Shown here: positions 27,564-38,581 of the stretch, piece by piece | How positions within the stretch are numbered: position 1 is the first letter of the stretch | Layout: each line of letters begins with the position of its first letter | From: Helicobacter sp. NHP19-012 | GTDB lineage: Bacteria > Campylobacterota > Campylobacteria > Campylobacterales > Helicobacteraceae | Length of the DNA: 64,000 nt | Assembly: GCF_019703325.1 (NCBI RefSeq) | Contig: NZ_AP024819.1 | Location: 558,001 to 622,000 of the forward strand | Direction: 5' to 3' | The notes under the pieces: generated by a model | The model's database searches: none | What the model was told of the DNA's origin: nothing | Seen by the model: the letters and a program-made list of their open reading frames with translations, nothing else | Position numbers and translations under genes: made by a program

Positions 27564-28241
27564 TTAAATTAACTCCAAAACTTGTTTAGCCACTGGGGCG
27601 CTAGAAGCAGGGTTTTGCCCTGTAACGATGCGTTGGTCGCTGAGGGCAAAGGGAGCCCAGTCCGCTGCTTTTTCATACTTAGCCCCCCTTGCCACAAGCA
27701 CGTCCTCAGTCAAATAGGGCACGAGTTTGTCTAATTGCAACGCCTTCTCCTCGCTGTTGGAAAACCCGGTGACTTTTTTGCCCGCAATCAAGTAGCTCCC
27801 ATCTTGGTTTTTGATGTTTAAAAGCCCCGCCGCACCGTGGCAAACAGAGGACACCACGCCCCCATGGTTGTAGATGTCTAGGGCAACTTGGGCTAATGCC
27901 GTGTTATCCGGGAAGTCCCAAACCACGCCATGCCCACCAGCGTAGTAAATGGCGGCATAATCTTTAGGATTGAGCGCGGACACGGGCAGCGTATTGCCTA
28001 GTAAATCCATGAAGGCTTGGTTGGTGTAGTACTGCCAATCTATAGGGCTCATAAAATCCTTGGCTAGACTATTAGGGTCGATGGGCGTGTAACCACCCTT
28101 GGGGCTAGCGTAATCTATGGCGTAGCCAGCCTTTTCGATTTCATGGGCAAAATGGACGGCTTCGCCAAGCCACAAACCCGTGGGCTTTTCATCGTTAGGG
28201 TACTTGGAAACATTGGTTACGATGACTAATATTTTTTTCAT
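27564..28241 (-). CDS. DJ-1/PfpI-family protein (Hsp31-like class I amidotransferase fold)
   Basis: Cytoplasmic protein of 225 residues. The nucleophile-elbow Cys134 followed by His135 (SSVCHGAAGL) and Glu27 (TGLWLGEAVH) form the active site of the Hsp31/glyoxalase III type rather than true PfpI protease. Known relatives act on methylglyoxal, glycated molecules or as stress chaperones. GGAGAAATCA precedes the ATG at 28241. It lies between aroA and ispH, where I recall direct neighbourhood in H. pylori, so it is an insertion relative to that order. The exact reaction is not certain. Confidence 0.85.
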   Translation of the reverse strand: MKKILVIVTNVSKYPNDEKPTGLWLGEAVHFAHEIEKAGYAIDYASPKGGYTPIDPNSLAKDFMSPIDWQYYTNQAFMDLLGNTLPVSALNPKDYAAIYYAGGHGVVWDFPDNTALAQVALDIYNHGGVVSSVCHGAAGLLNIKNQDGSYLIAGKKVTGFSNSEEKALQLDKLVPYLTEDVLVARGAKYEKAADWAPFALSDQRIVTGQNPASSAPVAKQVLELI

Positions 28242-28321
28242 TGATTTCTCCTTGTTGTGCGTAAAACGCCTTGATGACCCCCTCTTAAACATCTTAGCAC
28301 ACTTTGGCAGATTGTCAAGCT

Positions 28322-29617
28322 CTAAGAATTGAGGTGTCTAAAATGCTCTAAAAAATTCGGGTAAGAAACGCTGACGCACTCTACCCCCCTTAAATCCCCC
28401 CCACAGGCGAGCAGTGCCATAGCAAAACTTAAAGCAATGCGGTGGTCTTTAAAACTCTCTAAAGGCTCTTTGGGGCGTTTTAAACTGCCCCCTATGATTT
28501 TAAAGCCGTCTTCTAAAGCGTGGCACTCTATCCCCATTTTTTCTAAGTTAGCTAAGGTCGTGGCGATGCGATCGCTCTCTTTAAAACGCAATTCTTTAGC
28601 ATTACTCACCACGCTAACCCCCTTAGCCACCGCCATAGCCACTGCCAAAGCGGGCAATTCGTCTATCAGGCTGGCGGTGTTTTGGCTAAGATTTAGAGCT
28701 TTTAGTGGGCTGTGCTTGACATAAATATCGCCCACAGGCTCAGCCCCCATTTGCCCTTTAAACTCATAACGCACACTTGCCTCCATTTGCTCCAAGACTT
28801 TAAAGGCTTCGATGCGTGTGGGATTGAGTAGCACCCCCTTTAAAAGCACAGAGCTACCCGGCACTAGCATAACCGCTAAGGCAAAGTAAAAGGCACTGGA
28901 TGGGTCGGCAGGGATATGCCATGCAAAGGACTCTAAGGGCTTTTGCAGGGGCTCTAGCGTGAGCTTGGGTGGGGTAAGCTTGATTGAAGCCCCTAAAGCG
29001 AGCAGTGCCCTTTCGCTGTGATCCCTGCTTAAGTGGGGTTCGCTAAAGTTTAGGGGGTCTTTGGCTTGTAAGCTCGCTAAAAGCAGGGCACTTTTAACTT
29101 GGGCGGATGCGATGGGGCTAGCATAATCTAAGCCCTTTAAAGGGCTACTTAGCACACTTAAGGGGGCGAAGTTTTGTACCCTTGCGTGGATTTTTGCCCC
29201 CATCTGTGCTAAAGGCTTTACCACCCGCCCCATAGGTCTTTGGCTTAGGGATTTATCGCCCACTAAAATATAATGGTTTTGCTGGCATTGGCTAGAGCTA
29301 AGCAGGCCACTAAATAGCCGCATGCTCGTGCCTGAGTTGTTGCAATTTAGGGGCTTTGTAGGCTCATTAAAGTGTAAAAACTTTTTAGGGGGTGTGAGTT
29401 TTAGGGTGTTGTCCTTGCTCTTTTGCACCTTTAAGCCCAAAGTTTTGACAATCTTTAGCGTGCTTAAACAATCCGCCCCCATTAATAAATTACCCACAAA
29501 ACAAGGCTTTTCACACAAAAGGGCGAAAATCAACGCCCGGTGGCTTAAGGACTTATCGGCAGGCAAGCCTTCTAACTCTAGGCTAAAGGGCTTGGCGGGC
29601 TTAACTTCTAGCTTCAT
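28322..29617 (-). CDS. aroA: 3-phosphoshikimate 1-carboxyvinyltransferase (EPSP synthase)
   Basis: Transfers enolpyruvate from PEP to shikimate-3-phosphate in aromatic synthesis. Substrate-binding blocks include PADKSLSHRALIFA near the N-terminus, NCNNSGTSMRLFSGLL and, near the end, LRFKESDRIATTLANLEKMG with FKDHRIALSFAM. At 431 residues it has the usual two-domain length. Its ATG overlaps the pheT stop (ATGA). Confidence 0.95.
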   Translation of the reverse strand: MKLEVKPAKPFSLELEGLPADKSLSHRALIFALLCEKPCFVGNLLMGADCLSTLKIVKTLGLKVQKSKDNTLKLTPPKKFLHFNEPTKPLNCNNSGTSMRLFSGLLSSSQCQQNHYILVGDKSLSQRPMGRVVKPLAQMGAKIHARVQNFAPLSVLSSPLKGLDYASPIASAQVKSALLLASLQAKDPLNFSEPHLSRDHSERALLALGASIKLTPPKLTLEPLQKPLESFAWHIPADPSSAFYFALAVMLVPGSSVLLKGVLLNPTRIEAFKVLEQMEASVRYEFKGQMGAEPVGDIYVKHSPLKALNLSQNTASLIDELPALAVAMAVAKGVSVVSNAKELRFKESDRIATTLANLEKMGIECHALEDGFKIIGGSLKRPKEPLESFKDHRIALSFAMALLACGGDLRGVECVSVSYPNFLEHFRHLNS

Positions 29618-31903
29618 TTGAGTTTGGCGTTTAAACGGGTTTCTAAAACGCCTAATGCCCCCTGCACCACTTCTTGCAATTCTTTATCCGTTAAGGCGGT
29701 GTGTGATTGGATTTTTAAACGCAAACTTAGGGCGATTTGATTCGCATTTTCGGCATAAAGATCAAGGGCGATGACTTCTTGCAAATGGGGGATTTGTGCC
29801 TGCATTAATGCTTCTTGTAAGGCAGCAAAGGGGCAATCTTTGTCTAAAATCAAGGTCAAATCCCTAAAACTGGTGGGGAGTTTTGAAAACTCCTTAGCTT
29901 TATAGGGCTTAGGGCTTAACACACTGCCCTGTACTTCGGCGATAAAGCCCTCTAACAAGTCCGCTTCTTGCACCAAAATAGGATTAATCGCCCCCATCAC
30001 CCCCACTTTTTGCCCCCCCATGACAAGCCACGCACTGGCATAAGGGTGGTAGGCGGTGCTTAAGTAGGAGTTTTCTTGTTGCTCTTTGGGGCTTAGAGCT
30101 TGCAAGCTAAAAGAGCCTAAAATGTGGCTAAGGGTGGTGGCAAAGGCGTAAAAATCCCATGCCATGCCTTTAGGGTGGGGGTAGTGGGGGGTTTTTAAGG
30201 CCGCTGGCAATGAAGGCTAGGCTTTGGCTTTCTTCTCTGTCAGCACTATAGACACTGCCTAGCTCAAACAACGCCACGCTTTTAAAGCCTAGATTTTTGT
30301 TCTGTACCACCGCCTGCAAGAGTCCGGGGATTAAAGAGGTGCGTAGGGTGTTTAGGTCGCTGTTGATGGGGTTTTGCAGGTCTAGGGGGTCTTGCAAAGT
30401 GGGGTAGCCGAGCTTTTCTAGCTGTTCTTTTTTGGCAAAGAGATAATGCACCACTTCTTTAAAGCCTAGGCTTAGGGCTTTGGTGGCAAGGGTTCTTTCA
30501 AAGCTGTAGCGGGTGTAATGGGGGTTGTGGCTGGTGGGCTCATTTAGGGGCAAGAGCACGGGGGGGACATTCTCAATGCCGATAAAACGCAAGACTTCTT
30601 CGGCGATGTCGGCAATGTTGGCGATGTCATGCCGAAATAAGGGCACTTGGACGCTAAAATGCTCTGCTTGCACTTGGACGCTAAAGCCCAAATTCTCTAA
30701 GATGCCCTTAACTTGACGCGTGTCTAGCGTCAGCCCTAAAAGACGCTCTATGTCGCCTAAGCTAAAGGCGACTTTTTGGGGCTCAAGTTTGCTGTAAAGA
30801 CTTTCAATCTCTAAAGCTAGGGCGTTTAGGGTTTGTAACACCTCTTGCAACACGCCAAAGCCGAGCAAGACTTGCGGTTCGCTCCCCCTAGTGGTGCGTT
30901 GCGTTAGGCTTGAGGCGTGCTTTGTGGCGTGCTGGCTTAGTCTTGTGGCGGTGTAGGTGGGGTCTAAAAAGCTTGCCTCAATTAGGTTTCTTTGCCCCTT
31001 ATCTTTGGGGGGGTTTAGGGCAATGCTACTAAGCTCCACGCCTTGAGAATAGACTTTCACAAAGCCTAAGTTGTCCTCTTTGATTTCTAGGGGCGTGCTG
31101 GGGTAAGCGTTTAAGATGACACCACTAAGATAAGTTGCATAGGCTAAGAGATTGTCTAGGGGGTCTTGGCTTAAGGCGTTTTGTAAGGCTAGGCTTAGGC
31201 GGATTTCTAGGGGCAAATCTAAGCTCGTGGCGTGCAATTTAGCGTAAGCTAGGGCTAAATGCTGGGCACTTTGGGCTAACTTTAGGGGGGGTGTGCTTTG
31301 TGGGGGTGGTGTGTGGGGGGTGTTTAAGCTTAAGCCATAAAGGGCGGCGATTTCTCTAGCCACGCCTAAGACGCTGGCACAATCCCCCCGATTGGGGGTT
31401 AAGCCGATGTCTAAGAGTGTGCCGGCAAAAAAGGGCAAATCTTTTAAGGGCGCGCCTAGTTTTAGGGGCTGGTGGGCGTTGATACTACTATCTAGTACCA
31501 AAATCCCCTCTTCTAGCTTGGGTAAGCCTAGCTCTGTGGTGGAGCAAAGCATGCCAAAACTCTCCACCCCCCTAAGTGTGCTAGGCTTAATGTGTAAGTT
31601 GCAATCGCTCAAATACGCCCCCTCTAGGGCTAGAGCCACAAACTGCCCTGCGGCGACATTTTTCGCCCCGCACACGATTTGTAACACCCCTTGCCCGCTA
31701 TCCACTTGGCAAACGCTCAACTTCTCAGCGTTGGGGTGTTTATCCTTAGAGAGCACTTTGGCTACCACGACTTTTTCGGGCAAATTAAAGGGGTGTGTGC
31801 CTTCGACTTCTAAGCCCACACGGCTTAAGTCCGTGCAAAGGGTGGGGATGGATAAGCTAGAGATGTCTAAAAAATGTGCCAAATGGGCGGTGTGTAGCAA
31901 CAT
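29614..31903 (-). CDS. pheT: Phenylalanyl-tRNA synthetase beta subunit, interrupted by a one-base frameshift
   Basis: Beta subunit of the alpha2-beta2 synthetase, with an EMAP/OB tRNA-binding domain (VVAKVLSKDKHPNAEKL), B3/B4 editing domain, B5 domain and C-terminal anticodon-binding domain. The reading frame is open from 31903 to codon GLKNPPL and then meets TAA at 30170; the rest (YPHPKGMAWDFYAF to the end at 29614) is in a different frame. Removing one C from the minus-strand run of six C at 30186-30191 restores GLKNPHYPHPKG and gives 762 residues, near the H. pylori length of about 764. The gene is essential, so either the base is an assembly error or the run slips. Confidence 0.9.
30186..30191 (-). 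other. Frameshift site in pheT: six-base G/C run
   Basis: Six G on the plus strand (C6 on the coding strand), preceded on the coding strand by five A. Five C would make the pheT frame continuous. The site is where a +1 indel, polymerase slippage or ribosomal shift must act to produce full-length PheT. Confidence 0.85.
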
Positions 31904-32895
31904 TAAAACGCCTCCAGCATGCGTAAATCCGTTTCAAAGAAACTGCGTAAGTCGTTGATTTCACAAGAGAGCATGGCAAGCCTTTCAATACCTAGCCCAA
32001 AGGCGTAACCTTGCATGCCCTCTAGCCCGACATTTTTAAAGACCTCTGGATGCACGAGCCCCGCACCTAGCACCTCGAGCCAGCCCGTGTTTTTACACAC
32101 CTTGCACCCTTTTTGCTGACAGAAAACACAACTCATATCCACCTCAGCACTAGGCTCGGTGAAGGGGAAAAAGCTGGAGCGCCAGCGCACCTTGACAGAG
32201 CCAAAGAAGGCGTTTAAAAACTCTTCTAAGACTTGCTTTAAATGCCCAAAATGCACGCCTGTATCCACGACTAGCCCCTCCACCTGCGAGAACATGGGGG
32301 TGTGGGTGGTGTCGTAATCGCGTCTAAAAGTGTGCCCCACGGCGATCATTTTGATCGGGGGGGTTTGTGTTTGCATGGCGTGGATTTGGCTAGGGGATGT
32401 GTGGGTGCGTAGGAGCTTGTGGTCTTTAAAGTAGAAGGTGTCTTGCATGGCACGGGCGGGGTGGTGGGGGGGGATGTTGAGCGCGCTAAAATTGTGAAAA
32501 TCATCTTCTACAAGCGCACCTAAGTGCAATTTAAAGCCCCTTTGGGTGAAGTGGGTGATGATGCGCTCTTTAGTGTAGTTTAAGGGATGCCCTAAGCTCC
32601 CACCTGAATGGGTGTTGGCTAAACTCACATCGATTTTTTCAGCCTCTAGGCGCACTTGCAATTCTAAAGCTTGCAGGGCTTGCTTTTTTTGGGCGTGTAG
32701 AGTGCTAAAGCTTTCTTTAAAGCGGTTGAGCTCTTGAGCGTATCTCGTCTTCTCCTCTTGCTCTAATTCTTTGAGACCTGCAAAGGCGTGGGCAAGCAAG
32801 CCCTTTTTACCTAGCACTAATAGGCGCAATTCCTCCAGCGTGTGTAAATCCTTTACCTCCTCTAGTTTTTCTAAAGCCGCTTGTAATGCCTGCAT
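31903..32895 (-). CDS. pheS: Phenylalanyl-tRNA synthetase alpha subunit
   Basis: Catalytic subunit charging tRNA-Phe. N-terminal coiled coil (1-90) followed by the class II core with motif 2 ([18 protein letters not shown]) and motif 3 ([17 protein letters not shown]), the latter close to the C-terminus. The [12 protein letters not shown] stretch is a small Cys-rich insertion typical of this branch. It has 330 residues and overlaps pheT by one base (TAATG). Confidence 0.95.
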   Translation of the reverse strand: MQALQAALEKLEEVKDLHTLEELRLLVLGKKGLLAHAFAGLKELEQEEKTRYAQELNRFKESFSTLHAQKKQALQALELQVRLEAEKIDVSLANTHSGGSLGHPLNYTKERIITHFTQRGFKLHLGALVEDDFHNFSALNIPPHHPARAMQDTFYFKDHKLLRTHTSPSQIHAMQTQTPPIKMIAVGHTFRRDYDTTHTPMFSQVEGLVVDTGVHFGHLKQVLEEFLNAFFGSVKVRWRSSFFPFTEPSAEVDMSCVFCQQKGCKVCKNTGWLEVLGAGLVHPEVFKNVGLEGMQGYAFGLGIERLAMLSCEINDLRSFFETDLRMLEAF

Positions 32896-32905
32896 GCCTG
32901 CCTTT

Positions 32906-33598
32906 CTATGGTTGTTGGTTTTGGATGTCTATTTTAAAGGTGTGGGTTTCATTGTGTAGGGTTACTTTCACCACAAGAGTGCCCGGCTTAATGGGTTTGG
33001 GGTCGATCACCACAAAGCCCCCCTTCGCCTTGCCATTGGGTCTTAGGGTGGAGCGTTTGAGGTAGTTGATCGCCATGATTTTAAAGGCTTGGCGTTCCTC
33101 TTGCATGATCTCTTGGGTTTGCACATCGTCCATCATCATAAAAGGCATGCCAAACATCATGTCATAGGCCAAGAAGCTGCCCTGCCCATAGTAAAACATC
33201 GAGGGGCCGATGCCATCTTCCACAATATTGCTATTGGGGGTGGCGATGTTGAATTTTTGCAACACAGGTTCAAAATCGTAGCTAGACTTCATCATCGCTT
33301 GAAAGCCCAGCACGGGTAAAGGGTTGCCTTTTTCGCTCACAGAGATGTTAGAGGTATCGAAGTTCACGGGGTTACCGCTCAAAATCTGTGCACCCACATA
33401 GATCACAAGGGGTGGATTGTCTAAACCTTTTAATTTCTTTTGGGCAACCTCAATTTGGACTTTAGAATCGGGCTTGGCTGAGGTTAAAACCTGTATGCCA
33501 TTATTGTAACTAGTGATTTTTTCAGGTTTGACTTGGTAGCTCACACAACCTGTCAATAAACTTAGAGCAAGGAAATATGATGCAGATTGGGTTTTCAT
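32906..33598 (-). CDS. Putative lipoprotein, Met-rich segment, unknown function
   Basis: I start this 230-residue protein at the ATG at 33596-33598, with GGAGAG upstream. The N-terminus is a lipoprotein signal with lipobox LLTGC (Cys17). The mature part has a beta-rich first half, a striking segment around residues 145-160 with [12 protein letters not shown], and a C-terminal Ig-like portion ending with [10 protein letters not shown]. It is followed within 10 bases by pheS. I do not recognise a domain. The Met cluster might interact with metal or membrane, but nothing proves this. Confidence 0.75.
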   Translation of the reverse strand: MKTQSASYFLALSLLTGCVSYQVKPEKITSYNNGIQVLTSAKPDSKVQIEVAQKKLKGLDNPPLVIYVGAQILSGNPVNFDTSNISVSEKGNPLPVLGFQAMMKSSYDFEPVLQKFNIATPNSNIVEDGIGPSMFYYGQGSFLAYDMMFGMPFMMMDDVQTQEIMQEERQAFKIMAINYLKRSTLRPNGKAKGGFVVIDPKPIKPGTLVVKVTLHNETHTFKIDIQNQQP

Positions 33599-33630
33599 GG
33601 ACTCTCCTTTCAATTTTCTTTGGGCTTAGC

Positions 33631-34716
33631 TTAGAACTCAAAGCGATTCCCAAAGAAACTGTAATCAGCCCCCTTTTCCTTGTGAAACACCTTTTCTAAC
33701 TGCTCCTTAATGTCATAGTAGCTAAAACTTTCTTTAAAGCCCTCAATTTTGCCCCCACTGGCGTTTTTATGCCCCCCTCCATTAAAATATTGTTTACTTA
33801 AGTTACTCACATCGCATTTTCCATTAGAGCGCAGACTCACAGACCCCTTAGGGCTCACATCGATATAAAAGTCAAATTCGGGGTTCTGCTCTAAAAAGAG
33901 ATTGGCCAACACGCTAATGCCCCCCATGCTATAGCTCAAAAACCCCTTTTTGCCCTCACACTCCAGGGTGCATTCCTCTTTTTTCTGTGAGAGTAGGGCG
34001 ACTTGGGCGTTGGAGGCGATGTTGTCCATCGTTTCTAAATCCGGATTGCCCCCTAGAGCGATTTTTTTGAGCCTAAATAAATCGTTATCAAAGGCAACCT
34101 CACCCCTTTCTTGGTGCAGATAGTCGGGCACTTTCTCTAAAAGGGCGAATTTATATGCCCTATGCTCCTCGTCAAACATGAAGCGGTTGAGCTCGTGGGT
34201 GCTAGAGATCATGCGCATGCACACCTTGCCAAATTCAAAGCCAAAGCCCCCCTCTTGCCAAATGTCAATGGAGTTGATCATCTCTACCATTGGGGCTAGG
34301 TTTTCTATGTTTTCTAAAGGGGAGTAGAGCTTTTGCAAAGTTTCAAAGGTGATTTTAGACGCACTGCGCTCCGTGTCTAAATGATACCAATGATAGATTT
34401 TTGCTGCATCTTGGCCGGTGGCATGGTGATCTAAAAGCAAGAGTTGCACCTCAAGCCCTTGCACACGCAGGGCATCGCTTTGCTCTTGCAAAAACTGCGC
34501 CTCATTTAGGGTTAGATTTAAATCTGTTACCAAAATTAAAATCTTGCGCTTGGGCTCTAGGGCTTTGCTGATGTCATCCAAGATTTCGTGCAACCTTGCG
34601 CTCACCTCTCGCCCATAATTGGCGTTGTAAAATTTAATGTCTTTAAAAAAATGGTGGCTGACAAATTGGCATCCATAGCCGTCTAAATCAATGTGGGATA
34701 AGTGGAAAACTTGCAT
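33631..34716 (-). CDS. DHH/DHHA1-family phosphoesterase
   Basis: A 361-residue cytoplasmic protein with the metal-binding motifs of the DHH family: HIDLDG (residues 8-13), Asp65, and DHH at 96-98. The C-terminal DHHA1 domain has the GGGHKNASGG motif. Such proteins degrade very short RNAs, 3'-phosphoadenosine phosphate or cyclic dinucleotides. It lies 8 bases after flhA in the same direction, as in H. pylori. The substrate cannot be read from the sequence. Confidence 0.88.
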   Translation of the reverse strand: MQVFHLSHIDLDGYGCQFVSHHFFKDIKFYNANYGREVSARLHEILDDISKALEPKRKILILVTDLNLTLNEAQFLQEQSDALRVQGLEVQLLLLDHHATGQDAAKIYHWYHLDTERSASKITFETLQKLYSPLENIENLAPMVEMINSIDIWQEGGFGFEFGKVCMRMISSTHELNRFMFDEEHRAYKFALLEKVPDYLHQERGEVAFDNDLFRLKKIALGGNPDLETMDNIASNAQVALLSQKKEECTLECEGKKGFLSYSMGGISVLANLFLEQNPEFDFYIDVSPKGSVSLRSNGKCDVSNLSKQYFNGGGHKNASGGKIEGFKESFSYYDIKEQLEKVFHKEKGADYSFFGNRFEF

Positions 34717-34724
34717 GTTGGTCC

Positions 34725-36923
34725 TTAAAAATTAATGTTGATGGTGCCTAGCACCTCGTATTTAGCGTTGGTGTCTAGCTCGGCGTGGCTGAGCACCACA
34801 ATGTCGATTTTAAACTGTTCCATTTTGGTGGAGAGCGGACGGCGCAACTCGGGATCGACGATGAGAATCACCGGCGCGATCCCCCGCTGTAAGATTTTCA
34901 TAGACTCGGCAGACACATGTTCGATGAGCTGTTGCATTTCAGTGGCGTTTAACAATAAGAATTTGCCCGAAGCTTGGTCCTTGAGTTTGTTTAATAAAAA
35001 CTGCTCGGTGGCGGTGCCTAGCGTAAGTAATTTTAAGCTCCCGTCCTCAGATTTAAAAATATTGGTGATGACCCTTGAAAGCCGTGCGCGCACCTGTTCG
35101 GTTAAAATGGTGATATCGTTTTGCACGCTGGGGGCGATGTCGGTGATGGTTTCTAAAATTGTGAGCATGTCTTTAATGGGGATTTTCTCGTGCAACAATT
35201 CTTGCAACACCGAGCGGATCACCCCTGTGGGGATCTTCTTTGCCTCCTCCACAATCGCCGGGTAGTCATTGCCCAGCCGCTCTAAAAGCGATTTCACCTC
35301 GTCTTTGGTGATGAACTCCTCAGCGTAATTTTTGACCAATTCGCTGGTGTGCGTGGCGATCACGGTGGAGGGATCGATGATTGTATAACCCTGAATAATG
35401 GCTTCTTCTTTGTCCTTAGGCTCGATCCACAAAGCGTCCATGCCAAAGGCGGGCTCTTTGGTGGGGATGCCCTCGATCTCCTTGCCCGCAAAGCCCGTGT
35501 TCATGGCTAAAAAGCGCTCGGGCATCACGCTCCCATCGCCGATCGTGATCCCCTTTAATTTGATCTCATAATGCGTGGGGGGCAGTTGCAAATTATCGCG
35601 GATGCGGATTTGTGGCATCAAAAAGCCATAATCGCTGGCGATCTTTTTACGGATACCCCGAATGCGCTCTAGCAAATCCCCCCCCTGTTTGACATCGGCA
35701 AGAGAGATGAGCTGGTAGCCTAAAGCAAGCTCTAAAAACTCGATCTTTAGCACTTCATTGATGGCTTGCTCTTCCTCTTTTTTGATCTCTTCTGCACTCT
35801 TTTGGGGGCGGGTGGTGGGGGCTTGATCGGCGGTGGCGGTGGGCTTGTGGCTCAAGTCAATGCCCGTTTTTTTACTCAGCCACGCCTCAAACTTAGAAAA
35901 TAAATTGTCCTTGCCCTCTCTGGAGATGAGCCATGCGATGAATAAAAACAAGCTCCCCACAAAGAACAGCGAAAAGGTGGGCAGCCCGGGCACACTAGCA
36001 AAAAGCAAGAGAATAAAGCCCACAATGATTAAGGTTTTGCTCTTGTCGGTAAGCTGGGTGATGAGCTTGCTGGCGAAGTTTTCTTCCTCGTGCTGGGTGG
36101 TGCGGGTGGCGACAATGCCCGTAGCCGTGGCGATGATCAAAGCGGGGATTTGGCTTACCAGCCCATCGCCAATGGTTAGGACGGTGAAGGTGGATGCGCT
36201 GTAAGCCATCGTCATGTCCCTTTGGAACACCCCGACTAAAAAGCCCCCGATGATGTTGATTAGGGTGATGATGATGGACGCGATCGCATCGCCTTTAACG
36301 AATTTGCTTGCCCCGTCCATTGCGCCATAAAAATCCGCTTCTTGGCTAAGCGCTGCCCTTCGTTTTTTGGCCTCTTCATTGTCGATCAGCCCCGAATTTA
36401 AATCCGCATCGATCGCCATTTGCTTACCGGGCATCGCGTCCAAAGCAAAACGCGCGCGCACTTCAGTAACACGGGTCGAACCATTGGTAACCACTAATAA
36501 ATTCACCAACACTAAAATGCTGAAAATGATCGTGCCGATGACATAGTTCCCGCTCACCGTGAATTCGCCGAAGGCACTGATGATGTCGCTCACGGCACTG
36601 GGACCCTTGTAGCCCTGCGTTAAAATCATGCGGGTGGTGGCGACATTGAGCGCAAGGCGGTAAAGCGTCACAATCAAGAGTAAAGTGGGGAAGGCACTAA
36701 AGTCTGTGGGCTTGGTGATGTAAAGCCCGATTAAGATAATCAACACTGATAAGGCAATAGAAATTGTCAGCAAGAAGTCGAGCAAAAAGGGGGGTAGGGG
36801 CACAATGATGATCGCCAAAATTGCGATCACAAAGGCGACAACGGTCAAGTCCTTAGACTGGGTGAGTTGCCTTAAAAAAGGGAAAGTCCGCTTTAAAATG
36901 CTCTTTTGCTTGTTACGCGCCAC
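34725..36923 (-). CDS. flhA: Flagellar export gate protein FlhA
   Basis: Inner-membrane gate of the flagellar type III secretion system. The first half has eight membrane segments with the FHIPEP-family block [20 protein letters not shown] in the cytoplasmic loop; the second half is the cytosolic domain that docks chaperones, with [15 protein letters not shown]. It has 732 residues, matching H. pylori. Co-directional with the DHH gene and far-downstream pheST. Confidence 0.96.
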   Translation of the reverse strand: MARNKQKSILKRTFPFLRQLTQSKDLTVVAFVIAILAIIIVPLPPFLLDFLLTISIALSVLIILIGLYITKPTDFSAFPTLLLIVTLYRLALNVATTRMILTQGYKGPSAVSDIISAFGEFTVSGNYVIGTIIFSILVLVNLLVVTNGSTRVTEVRARFALDAMPGKQMAIDADLNSGLIDNEEAKKRRAALSQEADFYGAMDGASKFVKGDAIASIIITLINIIGGFLVGVFQRDMTMAYSASTFTVLTIGDGLVSQIPALIIATATGIVATRTTQHEEENFASKLITQLTDKSKTLIIVGFILLLFASVPGLPTFSLFFVGSLFLFIAWLISREGKDNLFSKFEAWLSKKTGIDLSHKPTATADQAPTTRPQKSAEEIKKEEEQAINEVLKIEFLELALGYQLISLADVKQGGDLLERIRGIRKKIASDYGFLMPQIRIRDNLQLPPTHYEIKLKGITIGDGSVMPERFLAMNTGFAGKEIEGIPTKEPAFGMDALWIEPKDKEEAIIQGYTIIDPSTVIATHTSELVKNYAEEFITKDEVKSLLERLGNDYPAIVEEAKKIPTGVIRSVLQELLHEKIPIKDMLTILETITDIAPSVQNDITILTEQVRARLSRVITNIFKSEDGSLKLLTLGTATEQFLLNKLKDQASGKFLLLNATEMQQLIEHVSAESMKILQRGIAPVILIVDPELRRPLSTKMEQFKIDIVVLSHAELDTNAKYEVLGTININF

Positions 36924-36998
36924 TAACTGCCTTGAATTAAATTGCGTTAAAATCCTAGCATTTTACAATTTTTCATGTAAAATTTGACTTTTTTAGGT

Positions 36999-37004
36999 TA
37001 TAAT
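36999..37004 (+). promoter_or_regulatory. -10 box of the rpsO promoter
   Basis: A perfect TATAAT lies 38 bases before the rpsO start, with an AAAATTTGACTT segment upstream that includes a possible TTGACT -35. It is the only strong plus-strand promoter in the gap between divergent flhA and rpsO. Confidence 0.65.
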
Positions 37005-37041
37005 GCGAGCTTATGTAAAAATTTCCTATTAGGAGGTCTTC

Positions 37042-37314
37042 ATGGCTTTAAGTACGGAGAAGAAGCAAGAGATCATTAAACGCTTCGCCCGACAAGACAA
37101 CGACACAGGTTCATGCGAGGTGCAAATCGCCCTTTTGAGCCAAAGGATTGCGGATTTAACCGCTCATTTAAAAAACAATCCCAAGGATCACTCTAGCCGT
37201 TTGGGGCTTTTAAAACTCGTGGGGCACCGCAAAAACCTGCTCAAATACCTCAAAGAAACCCAGCATGATCGCTATGTAGTGCTTATTGAAGCATTAGGTA
37301 TTAAGAATCGTTAA
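37042..37314 (+). CDS. rpsO: 30S ribosomal protein S15
   Basis: Small-subunit protein binding 16S rRNA in the central domain. It has 90 residues with the family blocks [34 protein letters not shown] and [15 protein letters not shown] lies before the ATG, a strong ribosome site. waaL follows after seven bases. Confidence 0.97.
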   Translation: MALSTEKKQEIIKRFARQDNDTGSCEVQIALLSQRIADLTAHLKNNPKDHSSRLGLLKLVGHRKNLLKYLKETQHDRYVVLIEALGIKNR

Positions 37315-37321
37315 GCCCCCG

Positions 37322-38581
37322 ATGTGGCTCTCACTCGATCGCCACAAGCTAGCGACCCTCTTTTTCTCCCTTTTTTTCATCCTTTCTTTTAAAAAGCCAA
37401 GCCCCCAAATTTTAATGGTGGTGCTGGCAGTGGGAGCCCTACTCTACTACAAGGCCTACAAACCCCCGTTGCAACTAAAACCCTTTAAATGGCTCATCGC
37501 CTCCATGCTCGCCATGTTCTTGGTGGTGTTGCCCAACTTATTTGTGGGTGAAGATTTGGAAGCGTGGCATTACAATTTGCGCTCTTTAAACATGCCCCTA
37601 GTCTATGTGCTGGGTGTGGTTGCGATTGTTTGCCTAAGCAGCACCCAAGTGCGCCTCAACACCAAAATTTTATTTTACAGCATGGCCTTTGCCTGTTTTT
37701 TCAATGGGGGGTTTGCGCTCGTGCAAAAGGTCTTTTTAGACATGGCACGGGTGATGGGCTTTAGCACGATTGTGGGCTTTGTAACGCTCACTTCTATGGC
37801 GCTTTTTGGCTGCTTTATCTACGCCTTGCAGACAGACAAACGCCAAGAAAAACGGCTCTTTAGCGCTGCCATGCTTTGTGGGTTTTTGGTGGTGCTCTTT
37901 AGCGCCACTAGAAGTGCCTTGATCGCCTTTGTGGTTACTTTTTTAGCCCTCTGCTTCTTCTTAAGGCGCACCAAGAAATGGCGCTACATGGGGTTTATGG
38001 CGCTGTGCTTTGGGGGGTTATTCTTGTTAAACCAAGCCCTAGAGCAGCACGCCCTTTTACATGCAGCAAGGACCAAAGACGAGAGCTTTAGCCAAGACCT
38101 GCAACTCTATGCCCAAAAAAACCCCGATTCGAGCATTGGTGCGCGCCTTGCCCGCTGGCAAGAAGCCCTAGCTATCGCTAAGCTCTCGCCCCTTATTGGC
38201 ATGAGCCTTAGCACGAAGTGCAAACGCCTAGATGAGATTTTGAGCCTCTCCCACTCTTATAGAAAAGCGAGTGAAATCGATTGTCGGGAAAAATACGACA
38301 ATGAGTTTTTCAACACCCTAGCGCATAGGGGGGTCTTGGGGCTAGTGGCGTTGTTGTGGTTTTTATGCGTGCTGTGGCGCTTTTTTGCCAAGAGAAAAGA
38401 CAACATCGGGGTGTTCATCTGCGCCATGCTGGTCTTTTATATTGTCTTGGGGATCGGTTTTGACCCCTTTGATTTTTTCATTGAGGGCAGCTTTTTTGTG
38501 GGGATGGTGGTTATGGGAGCAATCGCAAAGCAATTGCCCGCAGAGCAACTGCTTGCCACAACGAGCAAAGACCCAGTCTAG
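37322..38581 (+). CDS. waaL: O-antigen ligase WaaL
   Basis: Polytopic inner-membrane enzyme that transfers O-antigen from undecaprenyl diphosphate to lipid A-core in the periplasm. The 419-residue protein has about ten to twelve hydrophobic segments and a large periplasmic loop (about 245-340) with [19 protein letters not shown] and [15 protein letters not shown], the Wzy_C/WaaL pattern with a conserved His. It follows rpsO as the WaaL gene does in H. pylori. Its TAG overlaps the frdB stop on the other strand, the two sharing CTAG. Confidence 0.85.
   Translation: MWLSLDRHKLATLFFSLFFILSFKKPSPQILMVVLAVGALLYYKAYKPPLQLKPFKWLIASMLAMFLVVLPNLFVGEDLEAWHYNLRSLNMPLVYVLGVVAIVCLSSTQVRLNTKILFYSMAFACFFNGGFALVQKVFLDMARVMGFSTIVGFVTLTSMALFGCFIYALQTDKRQEKRLFSAAMLCGFLVVLFSATRSALIAFVVTFLALCFFLRRTKKWRYMGFMALCFGGLFLLNQALEQHALLHAARTKDESFSQDLQLYAQKNPDSSIGARLARWQEALAIAKLSPLIGMSLSTKCKRLDEILSLSHSYRKASEIDCREKYDNEFFNTLAHRGVLGLVALLWFLCVLWRFFAKRKDNIGVFICAMLVFYIVLGIGFDPFDFFIEGSFFVGMVVMGAIAKQLPAEQLLATTSKDPV

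Noticed and set aside
30186-30191. Programmed ribosomal frameshifting in pheT
   Set aside because: There is a slippery run, but no known case in this gene and no clear downstream pseudoknot; assembly error or slippage is simpler.
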